Assembly: GCA_039029535.1 (NCBI GenBank)
Contig: JBCCFW010000096.1
Location: 1-27,926 of the forward strand
Source of the DNA: JBCCFW01 sp039029535
GTDB taxonomy: Bacteria; Acidobacteriota; JBCCFW01
Direction: 5' to 3'
Length of the DNA stretch: 27,926 bases
Both the position numbers and the translations under genes were made by a program. The stretch's first letter is position 1. Each line of letters begins with the position of its first letter. The notes under the pieces are model-generated. The model was not told the origin of the DNA, did not search any database, and worked only from the letters and a program-made list of their open reading frames with translations. Positions 1 to 8,227 of the stretch are shown in pieces.

Positions 1-336
1 CCGGCCTTCCTGCATGAAGGGGGGACACGATGAAGCAGACCTGCCGCTCCTGCGGCTTCATCGGAGACCAGCGGTTCTGCGCCAACTGCGGAACCGAGTT
101 GGGCACGGCGATCGCGGCGATGATCCCCACCGCGGCCAGCACGAAGAAGCCGATCAGCGTGAGCACGACGCCCCAGAGCAGGCAGTTGCTCTTGCCCTTC
201 TCGGCAACCGGCGCAGCGGCGGGCCGATCGCTCCCGAACTCGGTTCCGCAGTTGGCGCAGAACCGCTGGTCTCCGATGAAGCCGCAGGAGCGGCAGGTCT
301 GCTTCATCGTGTCCCCCCTTCATGCAGGAAGGCCGG
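1..336. repeat. Perfect 100-bp inverted repeat, arms 1-100 and 237-336
   Basis: Base i is complementary to base 337-i for every position from 1 to 100; pairing stops at 101/236. The 136-bp centre (101-236) is unique. Each arm carries the ribosome binding site, start codon and first 25 or so codons of the same zinc-ribbon gene, so the window opens with two identical gene starts facing each other. Absolute identity that includes noncoding bases, located at the very edge of the window, is what a fold-back (template-switch) chimera at a contig end would produce. A very recent real inverted duplication is the alternative. The pairing itself is certain; its cause is inferred. Confidence 0.95.
2..307 (-). 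CDS. Zinc-ribbon membrane protein, N-terminal part (3' end replaced by inverted repeat)
   Basis: The ATG at 307 follows an AAGGGGGG ribosome binding site. The first 20 residues hold a CxxC-x8-CxxC zinc ribbon (C5, C8, C17, C20). A short Ala/Pro/Lys linker leads to one transmembrane helix at about residues 43-68 that ends GIIAAIAVP, resembling the end of the hydrophobic segment of type IV pilin-like proteins. The genuine sequence seems to stop at about base 101: from there the frame runs back through the antisense of its own start and stays open to the window edge. That tail (about 33 residues) is probably not real protein. The next codon is Asn, which matches the usual pilin VPN triplet, so the join may lie at a short shared AACT. 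The function of such ribbon-plus-helix proteins is not established. Confidence 0.6.
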   Translation of the reverse strand, partial: MKQTCRSCGFIGDQRFCANCGTEFGSDRPAAAPVAEKGKSNCLLWGVVLTLIGFFVLAAVGIIAAIAVPNSVPQLAQNRWSPMKPQERQVCFIVSPLHAGRP

Positions 337-362
337 ACCGCTCACCAGAGAACGGCCCGGCC
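331..362 (-). terminator. Possible terminator hairpin after the LysM gene
   Basis: GGCCGGACCG (331-340) pairs with CGGCCCGGCC (353-362) with one mismatch, around a 12-nt loop. It lies 18 bp beyond the LysM stop codon. On the minus strand it is followed only by TTCCT, so intrinsic termination would be weak. Its left arm overlaps the end of the 100-bp inverted repeat. Confidence 0.3.
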
Positions 363-380
363 CTTTCCACTCGCCGAGGA

Positions 381-923
381 TCAGGACTCGGGCGGGATGC
401 GCAGGGTCTGACCCGGGTAGATCTTGTCCGGGTCCGACAGCATGGGCTTGTTGGCCTCGAAGATGAGCATGTACTTGCTCGACTCGCCGTAGTGCGCCTT
501 GGCGATCTTGCTGAGGTTGTCGCCCGACTTGACGGTGTAGAAGCTCGACGCGGCCGGCCCCTCGACGGTGGCCTCGGCGTCAGCGGCCTCCTCGGCGGCG
601 GCCTCGGCAGCCGCGGCGGCCTCGTCGACGCTCATGCGATCGTCGACGAAGGCGATGCCCTCGGTGTTGCCGACCATGAGGACGACCTTCTCGTGGACCT
701 CGCCGCTACCGGCGCGGCCGTGGATGGTGACGCGGTCGTCGTCGACGCGGGCGGAGAAGCCCTGAACCGGCAGGTCCATCTCCTCCACCATTCGCTCGAT
801 GCCCTTGGCGCGGCGCTTCTCGACCACCGCTTCCAGGCGAGCCTTCTGCTCCTGCTCTTCGTCGTCATGACCACCGATGCCGATGGCCGCCCCGGCCGCC
901 TTCACGAAACTGAACAAGCCCAT
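381..923 (-). CDS. kbp: BON-LysM protein of the Kbp/YgaU family
   Basis: A 180-residue protein. It opens MGLFSFVKAAG, matching the conserved MGLFxFVKxAG start of E. coli Kbp (YgaU), which fixes the ATG at 923; a frame further upstream is open but has no matching sequence. A BON domain spans about residues 28-97, and a C-terminal LysM domain spans about 128-177 (FYTVKSGDNLSKIAKAHYG, then FEANKPMLSDPDKIYPGQ and LRIP). E. coli Kbp is a cytoplasmic potassium sensor of about 149 residues. Here an Ala/Glu-rich linker (about 100-125) adds about 30 residues between the domains. There is no signal peptide, as in Kbp. A GGAG lies about 10 nt upstream. The gene is divergent from the DUF4336 gene, with a 120-bp shared spacer. 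The family call is firm; potassium binding is inferred. Confidence 0.92.
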   Translation of the reverse strand: MGLFSFVKAAGAAIGIGGHDDEEQEQKARLEAVVEKRRAKGIERMVEEMDLPVQGFSARVDDDRVTIHGRAGSGEVHEKVVLMVGNTEGIAFVDDRMSVDEAAAAAEAAAEEAADAEATVEGPAASSFYTVKSGDNLSKIAKAHYGESSKYMLIFEANKPMLSDPDKIYPGQTLRIPPES

Positions 924-1043
924 GTCTTCTGTCTCCCGCGCCGCGGGTCGTGGTGACGTGTGTCCGCCGGGCGCGCTAACGGTTGAGTCATCATCCTGAC
1001 ACGGAAGGCCAGCGATTTCGCGACCCCAGCCCCGGATCCCGTC

Positions 1044-1757
1044 ATGAGCGACCTCCCCATCCAGCCCCACGGTCCTCTCCGCTCCCTGGCGCCCGGCCTC
1101 CACGTGGTGGAGGGCCGCTGGAAGCGCTCCCCTCTCGGCCGCCGGATGACCGTGCTCGAGACCGAGCCGGGTCGCGTGGCGCTCCATGCCAGCATGCGTC
1201 TCGACGAGGCCGGCACGACCGAGCTCATGGGCCTCGGTCGCCCCGCCTGGATCCTGGTCCCCAACGACTTCCACTCCTCCGAGGCCGGCGCCCTCGCCGA
1301 GGCCTGGCCCGACGCTCGCGTGCTGATTCACTCGGGGGCCTCCGGTGCCACTCGGGCGGGACTCCCGCGCATCGACGGCACCATCGCCGAGGCCTGGCCC
1401 GAGTCCCTCAGCGGTCGTCTCGAAGCCACCGAGCTCGCCGGGCTCAGCTTCCACGAGTCGGCCTTCCTCCACGTGGCGACGCGGACGCTCGTTCTCACCG
1501 ACCTGTGTTTCAACTTCGCGCGCGACGACGCCAGCGGGCTCCTCGCGCTCATCTTGAGAATCAACGGCGTGCTCGGTCGCTTCCGTCCGTCCCGCCTGCT
1601 CCGCTTCGCCTTCCTCAAGGACCGCCACGCGCTCCTCGACAGTCTCGAGCCGGTGCTCGCCTGGGACTTCGACCGCGTGGTCGTCTCCCATGGCTCGGTG
1701 CTCGAGGCCGGAGGCAAGGAGGCCTTCACGAGGGCTCTCGAGGTGATCCGGGCATGA
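1044..1757 (+). CDS. DUF4336 (metallo-beta-lactamase-like fold) protein
   Basis: A 237-residue protein. Recognisable DUF4336 features are an N-terminal segment resembling the MBL start (LAPGLHVVEG), the PNDFHSSEAG motif near residues 73-82 (H77), VLTDLCFNF at 150-158 (D153) and the C-terminal VVVSHGSVLEAGGKEAF (H216). These sit where metallo-beta-lactamase-fold enzymes place metal ligands, but the canonical HxHxDH motif is absent, as is usual for DUF4336. No activity is established for the family. No signal peptide is visible. There is no clear ribosome binding site before the ATG; an in-frame methionine at residue 36 is less likely because it would remove conserved N-terminal sequence. The stop codon overlaps the start of the next gene by ATGA, so the two are probably co-translated. 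Confidence 0.82.
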   Translation: MSDLPIQPHGPLRSLAPGLHVVEGRWKRSPLGRRMTVLETEPGRVALHASMRLDEAGTTELMGLGRPAWILVPNDFHSSEAGALAEAWPDARVLIHSGASGATRAGLPRIDGTIAEAWPESLSGRLEATELAGLSFHESAFLHVATRTLVLTDLCFNFARDDASGLLALILRINGVLGRFRPSRLLRFAFLKDRHALLDSLEPVLAWDFDRVVVSHGSVLEAGGKEAFTRALEVIRA

Positions 1758-2284
1758 GCGCCACCGACGATCCGAAGTTGGTCCTGACGACCGAGCGTCT
1801 CCTCGTGCGCGGCGACCGCGCCGGGGACCTGGAGCCGGTCCTCGAGCTCTGGACCGATCCCGAGGTCACGCGTCATCTCGGTGGTCCCCGCGACCCGGAG
1901 AAGCTGCGGTCGGCGGTGGAGGAGAACATCCGACGGGAGCGTCCCGACCCCTGGGAGCTCTGGAACCTGGAGCTGCGTCGCGACGGCAGCTTCGTCGGCA
2001 ACTGCGGGCTCCTCCAGAAGGAGATCGACGGTCGTGACGAGGTCGAGATCGTCTACGTCCTGGCGCGTCGCTTCCAGGGACGAGGACTGGGGCTGGAAGC
2101 CGCGCGGGCCGTCGCCGAGCTCGCGTTCGAGGAGCGTGGCCTGGAGCGACTGGTGGCGCTCATCGAGCCCGAGAACATGGCCTCCGTGCGCCTGGCGCTC
2201 CGGCTCGGGCTCCGGCGTGACAAGGACCTCGTCCGCCAGGGCCGTCGCCTGACGCTCTTCGCCCTGGAGGCGGTCGATCGCTGA
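1754..2284 (+). CDS. GNAT-family N-acetyltransferase (RimJ/RimL-like)
   Basis: A 176-residue single-domain GNAT protein of normal length. The start LTTERLLVRG is typical of the RimJ/RimL subgroup. The acetyl-CoA pyrophosphate loop is RRFQGRGLGLEAARAV at about 105-120 (the R/QxxGxG/A motif). ENMASVRLALRLGLRR at about 140-155 is the conserved C-terminal segment that places the acceptor near the end of the fold. Members acetylate N-terminal amines of ribosomal proteins, antibiotics or small metabolites; the substrate here cannot be read from sequence. The ATG at 1754 overlaps the preceding stop by four bases. Nothing recognisable follows on the same strand, so this is the last gene of a two-gene unit. 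Confidence 0.92.
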   Translation: MSATDDPKLVLTTERLLVRGDRAGDLEPVLELWTDPEVTRHLGGPRDPEKLRSAVEENIRRERPDPWELWNLELRRDGSFVGNCGLLQKEIDGRDEVEIVYVLARRFQGRGLGLEAARAVAELAFEERGLERLVALIEPENMASVRLALRLGLRRDKDLVRQGRRLTLFALEAVDR

Positions 2285-2541
2285 CGGGTCGGCGAGGGGT
2301 GAAAGGATGCGGAGACGTCGGCCTCCCCGGTGGAAAGGGAGACATGGAACGAGGGGACCGACGCTCCGCAGGCGTTCGAGCACCACCCGAGACGGCGCTC
2401 GCGAGTCCCCGGCCTCCGGCATCCATGGGGTGACCCCGGAAGAGCGACTCGAACCCAGGGGCCTGAATCCTGGCTACCCCGGGCGATGCCCGAACGGCAA
2501 GAACGTAGGCCACGCCTTGCTGCTACGGCAAGGCACTTTCC
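2285..2541. other. Spacer between convergent genes with four small hairpins
   Basis: No convincing gene is seen. Four perfect short stem-loops occur in a row: GGGG-TGA-CCCC (2427-2437), CCAGG/CCTGG (2455-2473, 9-nt loop), CGGGC-GAT-GCCCG (2480-2492) and GCCTTGC/GCAAGGC (2514-2534, 7-nt loop). The last lies 7 bp beyond the ParA stop and may help end that transcript, although no T-run follows. On the minus strand GGTTCGAGTC resembles a tRNA T-loop, but flanking bases cannot form the T-stem. Confidence 0.5.
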
Positions 2542-3279
2542 TCACGCAGGGCGATTTCGTCTCAGGAGCGTTCGAAGAAGCTCTCTACGGAGGTCCTGCA
2601 CGTCGAGATCGACGCCCTTGGGGGCCTTGGCGCGGAGCGCGCGGGCGACGCCGGCGGGCCGGCTGAAGCTCGCATCGCGTCGCAGGGCGGCCTTGAAGAC
2701 CTGTCGCCCCCTCTCGTCGCGCAACGCGGCCTCGGCCGCAGCGGCCGCCGCGCTCCGGGGGCCGGCCCGGTTCACCACCAGCCCGGCGAGCTGTGCCTTC
2801 TTCCGACCCTTGAGGTGACGGAGCCAGGTCACGCTCGCTCGGGCCCCCACGAGGCTCAGCTCGTCGGGAACGACCGGAAGCAGGGCCCAGTCGGCCGAGA
2901 GCAGCGCCATCGTGGTCCACGGGCCGTCGCCGGTGGGCGCGTCGATGAGGGTGAAGTCGTGGCGCCGCCCGATGGCCCGGAGCAAGCGGGCGGCCTGCGG
3001 TCCGGGCTCACCAGCCAGCGCCAGGTCCGCCGGCAGGGCGAGCAGCTTGTCCTGACCCGTGGGCACGATGACCTCTGCTGGCGTGGACTTGCCACCGAGC
3101 AGCCCGGCCGAGCCGAGCTCGACCCCCTCGCCGAAGCCGAGGAGGTGCGAGGCGGACGCCGCTGCACAGAGGTCGACGACCAGGGTGCGGTGGCCGGCGC
3201 GGGCGAGGGACAGGCCGAGACGGACGGCGAGGCTCGACTTGCCCTGCCCTCCCTTGAGACCGAAGACGACGACGTTCAT
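2542..3279 (-). CDS. Solitary ParA/MinD-like ATPase
   Basis: A 245-residue P-loop ATPase of the ParA/MinD family, close to the usual size. It has the deviant Walker A motif KGGQGKSS (residues 9-16, with both the signature K9 and K14), the conserved aspartate D36 in TLVVDLC, and a Walker B-like LIDAPTGDG (111-119, D113). Such ATPases form nucleotide-dependent dimers that bind DNA or membrane and position cargo (plasmids, chromosomes, chemosensory clusters or protein complexes). No ParB or other partner is adjacent; the partner may be the single-domain response regulator encoded 44 bp upstream on the same strand. There is no N-terminal helix-turn-helix, so it is not a type Ia plasmid ParA. The ATG at 3279 was chosen because the P-loop follows directly, although no good ribosome binding site is visible. 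The frame is open further upstream but lacks homology there. Confidence 0.85.
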   Translation of the reverse strand: MNVVVFGLKGGQGKSSLAVRLGLSLARAGHRTLVVDLCAAASASHLLGFGEGVELGSAGLLGGKSTPAEVIVPTGQDKLLALPADLALAGEPGPQAARLLRAIGRRHDFTLIDAPTGDGPWTTMALLSADWALLPVVPDELSLVGARASVTWLRHLKGRKKAQLAGLVVNRAGPRSAAAAAAEAALRDERGRQVFKAALRRDASFSRPAGVARALRAKAPKGVDLDVQDLRRELLRTLLRRNRPA

Positions 3280-3323
3280 GCCGCCGATGATAGTGCGACG
3301 CGCCGTCGGGATCGCAGGAAGAG

Positions 3324-3704
3324 CTACCCGAAGCTCATCGGTGTCGCGAGGGCCTGCGCGAGCGCGGCCGTGAGGTCCTCGGGCCGGAAGGGCTTGTGGA
3401 GGAAGGCGGCAGCTCCCTGCGTGCGGGCCTCCGCCTCGAGCTCGGGGTCGGGGCTCGCGGTCATGACGATGATGGGCGTGCCGGTGGTCACCGCCAGGTC
3501 GTCGATGCGCTTCATCACCGACAGCCCGCCCCCTCCTGGGAGGACGAGGTCCAGCAGCAGGACGTCGGGCCGATGCTTGACCGCCAGCGACACGCCGGTG
3601 AGCGCGTCGGGGGCGATCGTCACCTCGTGACCCTCCCGTCGCAGGAAGGCGGTCAGCGACTTCGCCGTCGTCTTGTCGTCCTCGACGACCAACACGTGGG
3701 CCAC
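3324..3704 (-). CDS. Single-domain response regulator (CheY-like receiver)
   Basis: A 126-residue protein containing only a receiver domain. The acidic pocket is D9/D10, the phosphoacceptor D52 (LLLDLVLPG), the switch threonine T82 (IVMTAS) and the conserved lysine K104 (HKPF); all are intact. There is no output domain, so it must act by protein contact, as CheY, Spo0F and DivK do. No histidine kinase is encoded in the window. It starts with GTG at 3704, preceded by GGGAG. It lies between pnp (79 bp upstream) and the ParA-like gene (44 bp downstream), so an effect on ParA localisation or activity is a reasonable inference. The loop after D52 is glycine-rich (LPGGGG), as in many orphan receivers. 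Confidence 0.92.
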   Translation of the reverse strand: MAHVLVVEDDKTTAKSLTAFLRREGHEVTIAPDALTGVSLAVKHRPDVLLLDLVLPGGGGLSVMKRIDDLAVTTGTPIIVMTASPDPELEAEARTQGAAAFLHKPFRPEDLTAALAQALATPMSFG

Positions 3705-3708
3705 GGAG

Positions 3709-3768
3709 AGCTCCCGGTCCGCCCGATGGGGCGAGCACCCGACCTATCGGAGGGCAGGCCCGGGAGCT
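3709..3768 (-). promoter_or_regulatory. Possible SD-sequestering hairpin in the leader of the receiver gene
   Basis: AGCTCCCGG (3709-3717) and CCGGGAGCT (3760-3768) are perfect 9-bp inverted arms with a 42-bp spacer. On the minus-strand transcript the downstream arm contains GGGAG, the likely Shine-Dalgarno of the GTG start at 3704. An inner stem, CGCCC-CATC-GGGCG, lies between the arms. Closing the outer stem would mask the ribosome binding site of the receiver-ParA pair. The pairing is seen; a regulatory role is inferred. Alternatively it simply ends the pnp message. Confidence 0.4.
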
Positions 3769-3783
3769 TGATGCCGACCGCCC

Positions 3784-5822
<2,039 letters not shown>

Positions 5823-5826
<4 letters not shown>

Positions 5827-6338
5827 GAGTCGGCTCCGTTCCACGCCCGCACGCGCTCGGGCTCCGAGTCGAGCAGTCGACGCAGGAGATCGCGATCGAC
5901 GACGACGGCGTGCTCGTCACCTCCGCAGCCGGCGCAGTCGACGATGCCCGCGTCGCCGTCGGCGAGGGCCCGTTGCTGACGCTCGGTGACGTCGAGATAG
6001 GGCACGCGGCCGTCGGCAGCGACGAAGAACCAGCGTCGGGGGCCTCCCACTGGCTCGCGCTTGGCGAGGATTGCCTGCTCATTGCGTTCACGCTGTTGCT
6101 CGTTCACTCGGGTCGCCTCGCGCTGTCGGTCTGCCTCGGCCTTCTCGGCACGCTCGGCGGACTGTCGTTCTCGCTTCTCTTCGTCCAAGCGCTCGCGCTC
6201 GGCGGGAGTCATCTTGCGTTCCTGCGCAGCTCTCTCGTGCTGGGCACGTCGAGCCTGCGACTCCTTGGCCACGCCGGCATGCACCAGCGCGTCCGCGAGC
6301 CCACCCAGGCTCTTGCCCTTCTTGGTCTTCTTCGGCAT
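5823..6338 (-). CDS. DUF2058 family protein
   Basis: A 171-residue protein. A basic start (MPKKTKKGKSLGGLADAL) and the LVHAGVAKESQARRAQHER segment match the opening of DUF2058 proteins such as E. coli YaiL. A long charged helix, likely coiled coil, runs from about 30 to 95. The C-terminal DUF2058 core begins at about residue 100: WFFVAADGRVPYLDVTERQQ, then ALADGDAGIV and a VVVDRDLLRRLL segment. Some family members are annotated as nucleoprotein- or polynucleotide-associated, but biochemical evidence is thin. Its ATGA overlap with pnp suggests co-translation and, by inference, a partner role in RNA handling. An insert with two cysteines (VDCAGCGG, about 133-140) is not a feature I recall for the family. 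Confidence 0.8.
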
Positions 6339-6721
6339 CAGTCTCGCTCTTCTCCGGGAACGAGCCGACCACCGAAGGCGATGCGACCGGCCGCCGGGGG
6401 CTCGAAGATCAGCGTGAGGTTGTCGGCCGGTCGGTCACAGGCGGCGGCGACCTCAGCAGTGAGTCGGGTCGCCAGCTCACTGCGGCGGGCCTCGTCGGGC
6501 CAGCGCGCCAGGAGCAGTCGCACGAAGGTCGGCCGGGCATCGACGGGGAGCTCCTCGTCGTTCTCGGCGTGCCGGCAACGGCTCAGCCGGTGCACGCGAA
6601 CCCAGGTCCGGCCCGGTGGCGTCTCGAGCACGCGCCCAGCGACGCTCGCGAGCCGCTCCGCAAGGTCGGGCGCGATCTCGTCGTCGCGCTCGGCTTCGAT
6701 CTCGATGTCGAGGATGGGCAT
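6338..6721 (-). CDS. Tautomerase-superfamily-like protein
   Basis: A 127-residue protein. It begins MPILDIEIEAE, giving the N-terminal proline (P2, P1 after methionine removal) that is the catalytic base of the 4-oxalocrotonate tautomerase/MIF superfamily; this also fixes the start at 6721. A helix (LAERLASVAGRVL) and a strand (RTWVRVHRLS) follow, as in the beta-alpha-beta unit. A second half at about 64-113 (PTFVRLLLARWPDEARRSELATRL, in parts, ending NLTLIFEPPAAGRIAFGG) resembles a second such unit, as in fused two-unit members. Its final FGGRLV is like the end of MIF-type proteins. It abuts DUF2058 with a one-base overlap. The substrate is unknown. Confidence 0.7.
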   Translation of the reverse strand: MPILDIEIEAERDDEIAPDLAERLASVAGRVLETPPGRTWVRVHRLSRCRHAENDEELPVDARPTFVRLLLARWPDEARRSELATRLTAEVAAACDRPADNLTLIFEPPAAGRIAFGGRLVPGEERD

Positions 6722-6745
6722 GGCCCATCATGCCGGATCGGACGT

Positions 6746-8227
6746 TCAGGACCGCTCGTCGAAGGCCAAGCACCAGTAGGCCACCTTCGCCGTGGTGAGC
6801 GCCTCCAGCCGAAGGTCCTCGGGCGACGCCGCGCTCATCGCGAGATCGACGCAGGTCTCGAGCAGTTGCACGCGGGTCGAGTCAGTGACGCTGCTCCGTC
6901 CGAGGTCCTGGCGGAAGCGCACGAGCCGCTCACGAGTGAGCGGCCCGGAGGTCATCACGAGTCGATAGTGCTCATCGAAGAGCCACTGAAAACCGAGCAA
7001 GCGCTCCGGGCTCCCCCCGCCGCGCTCGTGGAGGTATCGAAAGAGGTCGCAGAGCGCCTGCTCGTGCTCGGCATCCGGGCGCCGGACATGCGACCGGCCC
7101 GTGGGCCAGAGCGTGAGCTGACGTGCCACGTGAGACAGAACTCCGGCGAGGGCATCGTCAGCCGACTGGACGATGTCCGGCAGCAACACCCGCCGAGCCA
7201 CCGCCTCCACGCCTCGGGGCGAGAGTTCACCGGGTCGGATCACGCGTTCGAGGAGGAGCGTCGCGAGTGGCTCTCCCTGATAGAGCCGACGCATCCCGCG
7301 AGCCAAGGCATCCTGCTTCTCCCGCTCGTGATCGTTCGGCTGGAAGCGCCCGAAGAGCTCCTTGAAGAAGGGGCCCAGCTTCAGCATCACCTGCGACCGC
7401 CGGAAGGGGCGGAGTCGCTCATGAAGAAGGAGGAGCTCCTCCATCACGGCGGCCACGGACTCGACAGGGGTCCTTCCCTCGAGCACTTCGAGCAGCTCCT
7501 TCATGCGCTCCTCTGGCGTGAGTGGATGGCTTGGCGGACGCCACCAGACGTCCTCCTCCGATGCAACGGGTGACTCCGACATGCTCGAGCCTGCCGTCGA
7601 AGGACCCGGCGGCTTCTCTCGCGGCGGCATGAGGAATCTCGAAATCGGAGGCGCCCCACCGGCCTCCCAGTGCCGCTCGGCCACGCCGAGCGCGTCGAGT
7701 GCCCAGCGCGTCTTCAGGTGCGGACGGCGACGACAGGCCTCTCGCGCGCGAGTCACGAGCTCGGATGGACAGCTCCAGCAGTGGGCGAGCAGGCTCACCG
7801 CCTCGAACAGCAAGTGGACGTCGTCGGGCGGCTCGTCGAACAGCCGGCTCAGGGTCTCCGGTGGAGTCCCGGGTTGAGGCAAGCCGCGGAGGCAGTGGAA
7901 GAGCTGCCGCAACTCGTCCACCTGGATCGGCATCGGCTCGCCGGCCCGACGTGGGCTCTCGAGCTCGATGAGCAGGAGGTCACGCGCTCGTCGATGCCCA
8001 GAGCGCGCGAGCGCCGCCATGGCGGTGGTTCGGACGGTGACGTCCGGGCTGTTGGTGATGGCCTCGTGCAGCGGCCCCACGCTGTCGGGCGACAGCCAGC
8101 GAAGATGCTTGGCCGCTCGGGCCTGAAGACGCTCGGTCCCCTCATTCAAGAGGTGCAGGCAAGCGTCCAGGAAGCGGACGCGAGCCTGCGTGAAGACCTC
8201 GTCGGGAACGGCCCGCCGGTCCGTCAG
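6746..8227 (-). CDS. Helical-repeat (HEAT-like) protein of unknown function; start uncertain
   Basis: About 493 residues, mostly amphipathic helices. The N-terminal part has HEAT-like pairs (LQARAAKHLRWLSPDSVGPL, then DVTVRTTAMAALARSGHRRA), and the helical pattern continues through a Pro/Ser-rich break to the C-terminus. No catalytic motif, signal peptide or membrane helix is visible. No ATG or GTG stands near the expected start. The reading frame enters from within the Wzc-like gene, and a CTG at 8227 would overlap that gene's stop as CTGA, copying the ATGA overlaps seen elsewhere. TTG at 8149 and GTG at 8080 are alternatives. HEAT folds act as protein scaffolds, so a role in organising the Wzc-like complex encoded just upstream is possible but unproven. 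The downstream gene begins 24 bp later. Confidence 0.75.
   Translation of the reverse strand: MTDRRAVPDEVFTQARVRFLDACLHLLNEGTERLQARAAKHLRWLSPDSVGPLHEAITNSPDVTVRTTAMAALARSGHRRARDLLLIELESPRRAGEPMPIQVDELRQLFHCLRGLPQPGTPPETLSRLFDEPPDDVHLLFEAVSLLAHCWSCPSELVTRAREACRRRPHLKTRWALDALGVAERHWEAGGAPPISRFLMPPREKPPGPSTAGSSMSESPVASEEDVWWRPPSHPLTPEERMKELLEVLEGRTPVESVAAVMEELLLLHERLRPFRRSQVMLKLGPFFKELFGRFQPNDHEREKQDALARGMRRLYQGEPLATLLLERVIRPGELSPRGVEAVARRVLLPDIVQSADDALAGVLSHVARQLTLWPTGRSHVRRPDAEHEQALCDLFRYLHERGGGSPERLLGFQWLFDEHYRLVMTSGPLTRERLVRFRQDLGRSSVTDSTRVQLLETCVDLAMSAASPEDLRLEALTTAKVAYWCLAFDERS

Noticed and set aside
1..336. Hairpin telomere or transposon terminal repeats
   Set aside because: The arms are coding sequence of an ordinary gene, the centre is 136 bp of the same gene, and there is no transposase or target duplication.
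30..956. Plus-strand open frame that starts with a perfect zinc ribbon
   Set aside because: The first 24 residues come from the left arm of the inverted repeat; the rest is antisense to the same gene and to the LysM gene.
924..1691. N-terminal extension of the LysM reading frame
   Set aside because: The extension is antisense to the DUF4336 gene and low in complexity, while MGLFSFVKAAG at 923 is the conserved family start.
2428..2513. Possible minus-strand tRNA suggested by GGTTCGAGTC and a CCAGG/CCTGG anticodon-like stem
   Set aside because: The five bases on each side of the T-loop do not pair, no acceptor stem closes the molecule and the anticodon-like loop is nine bases long.
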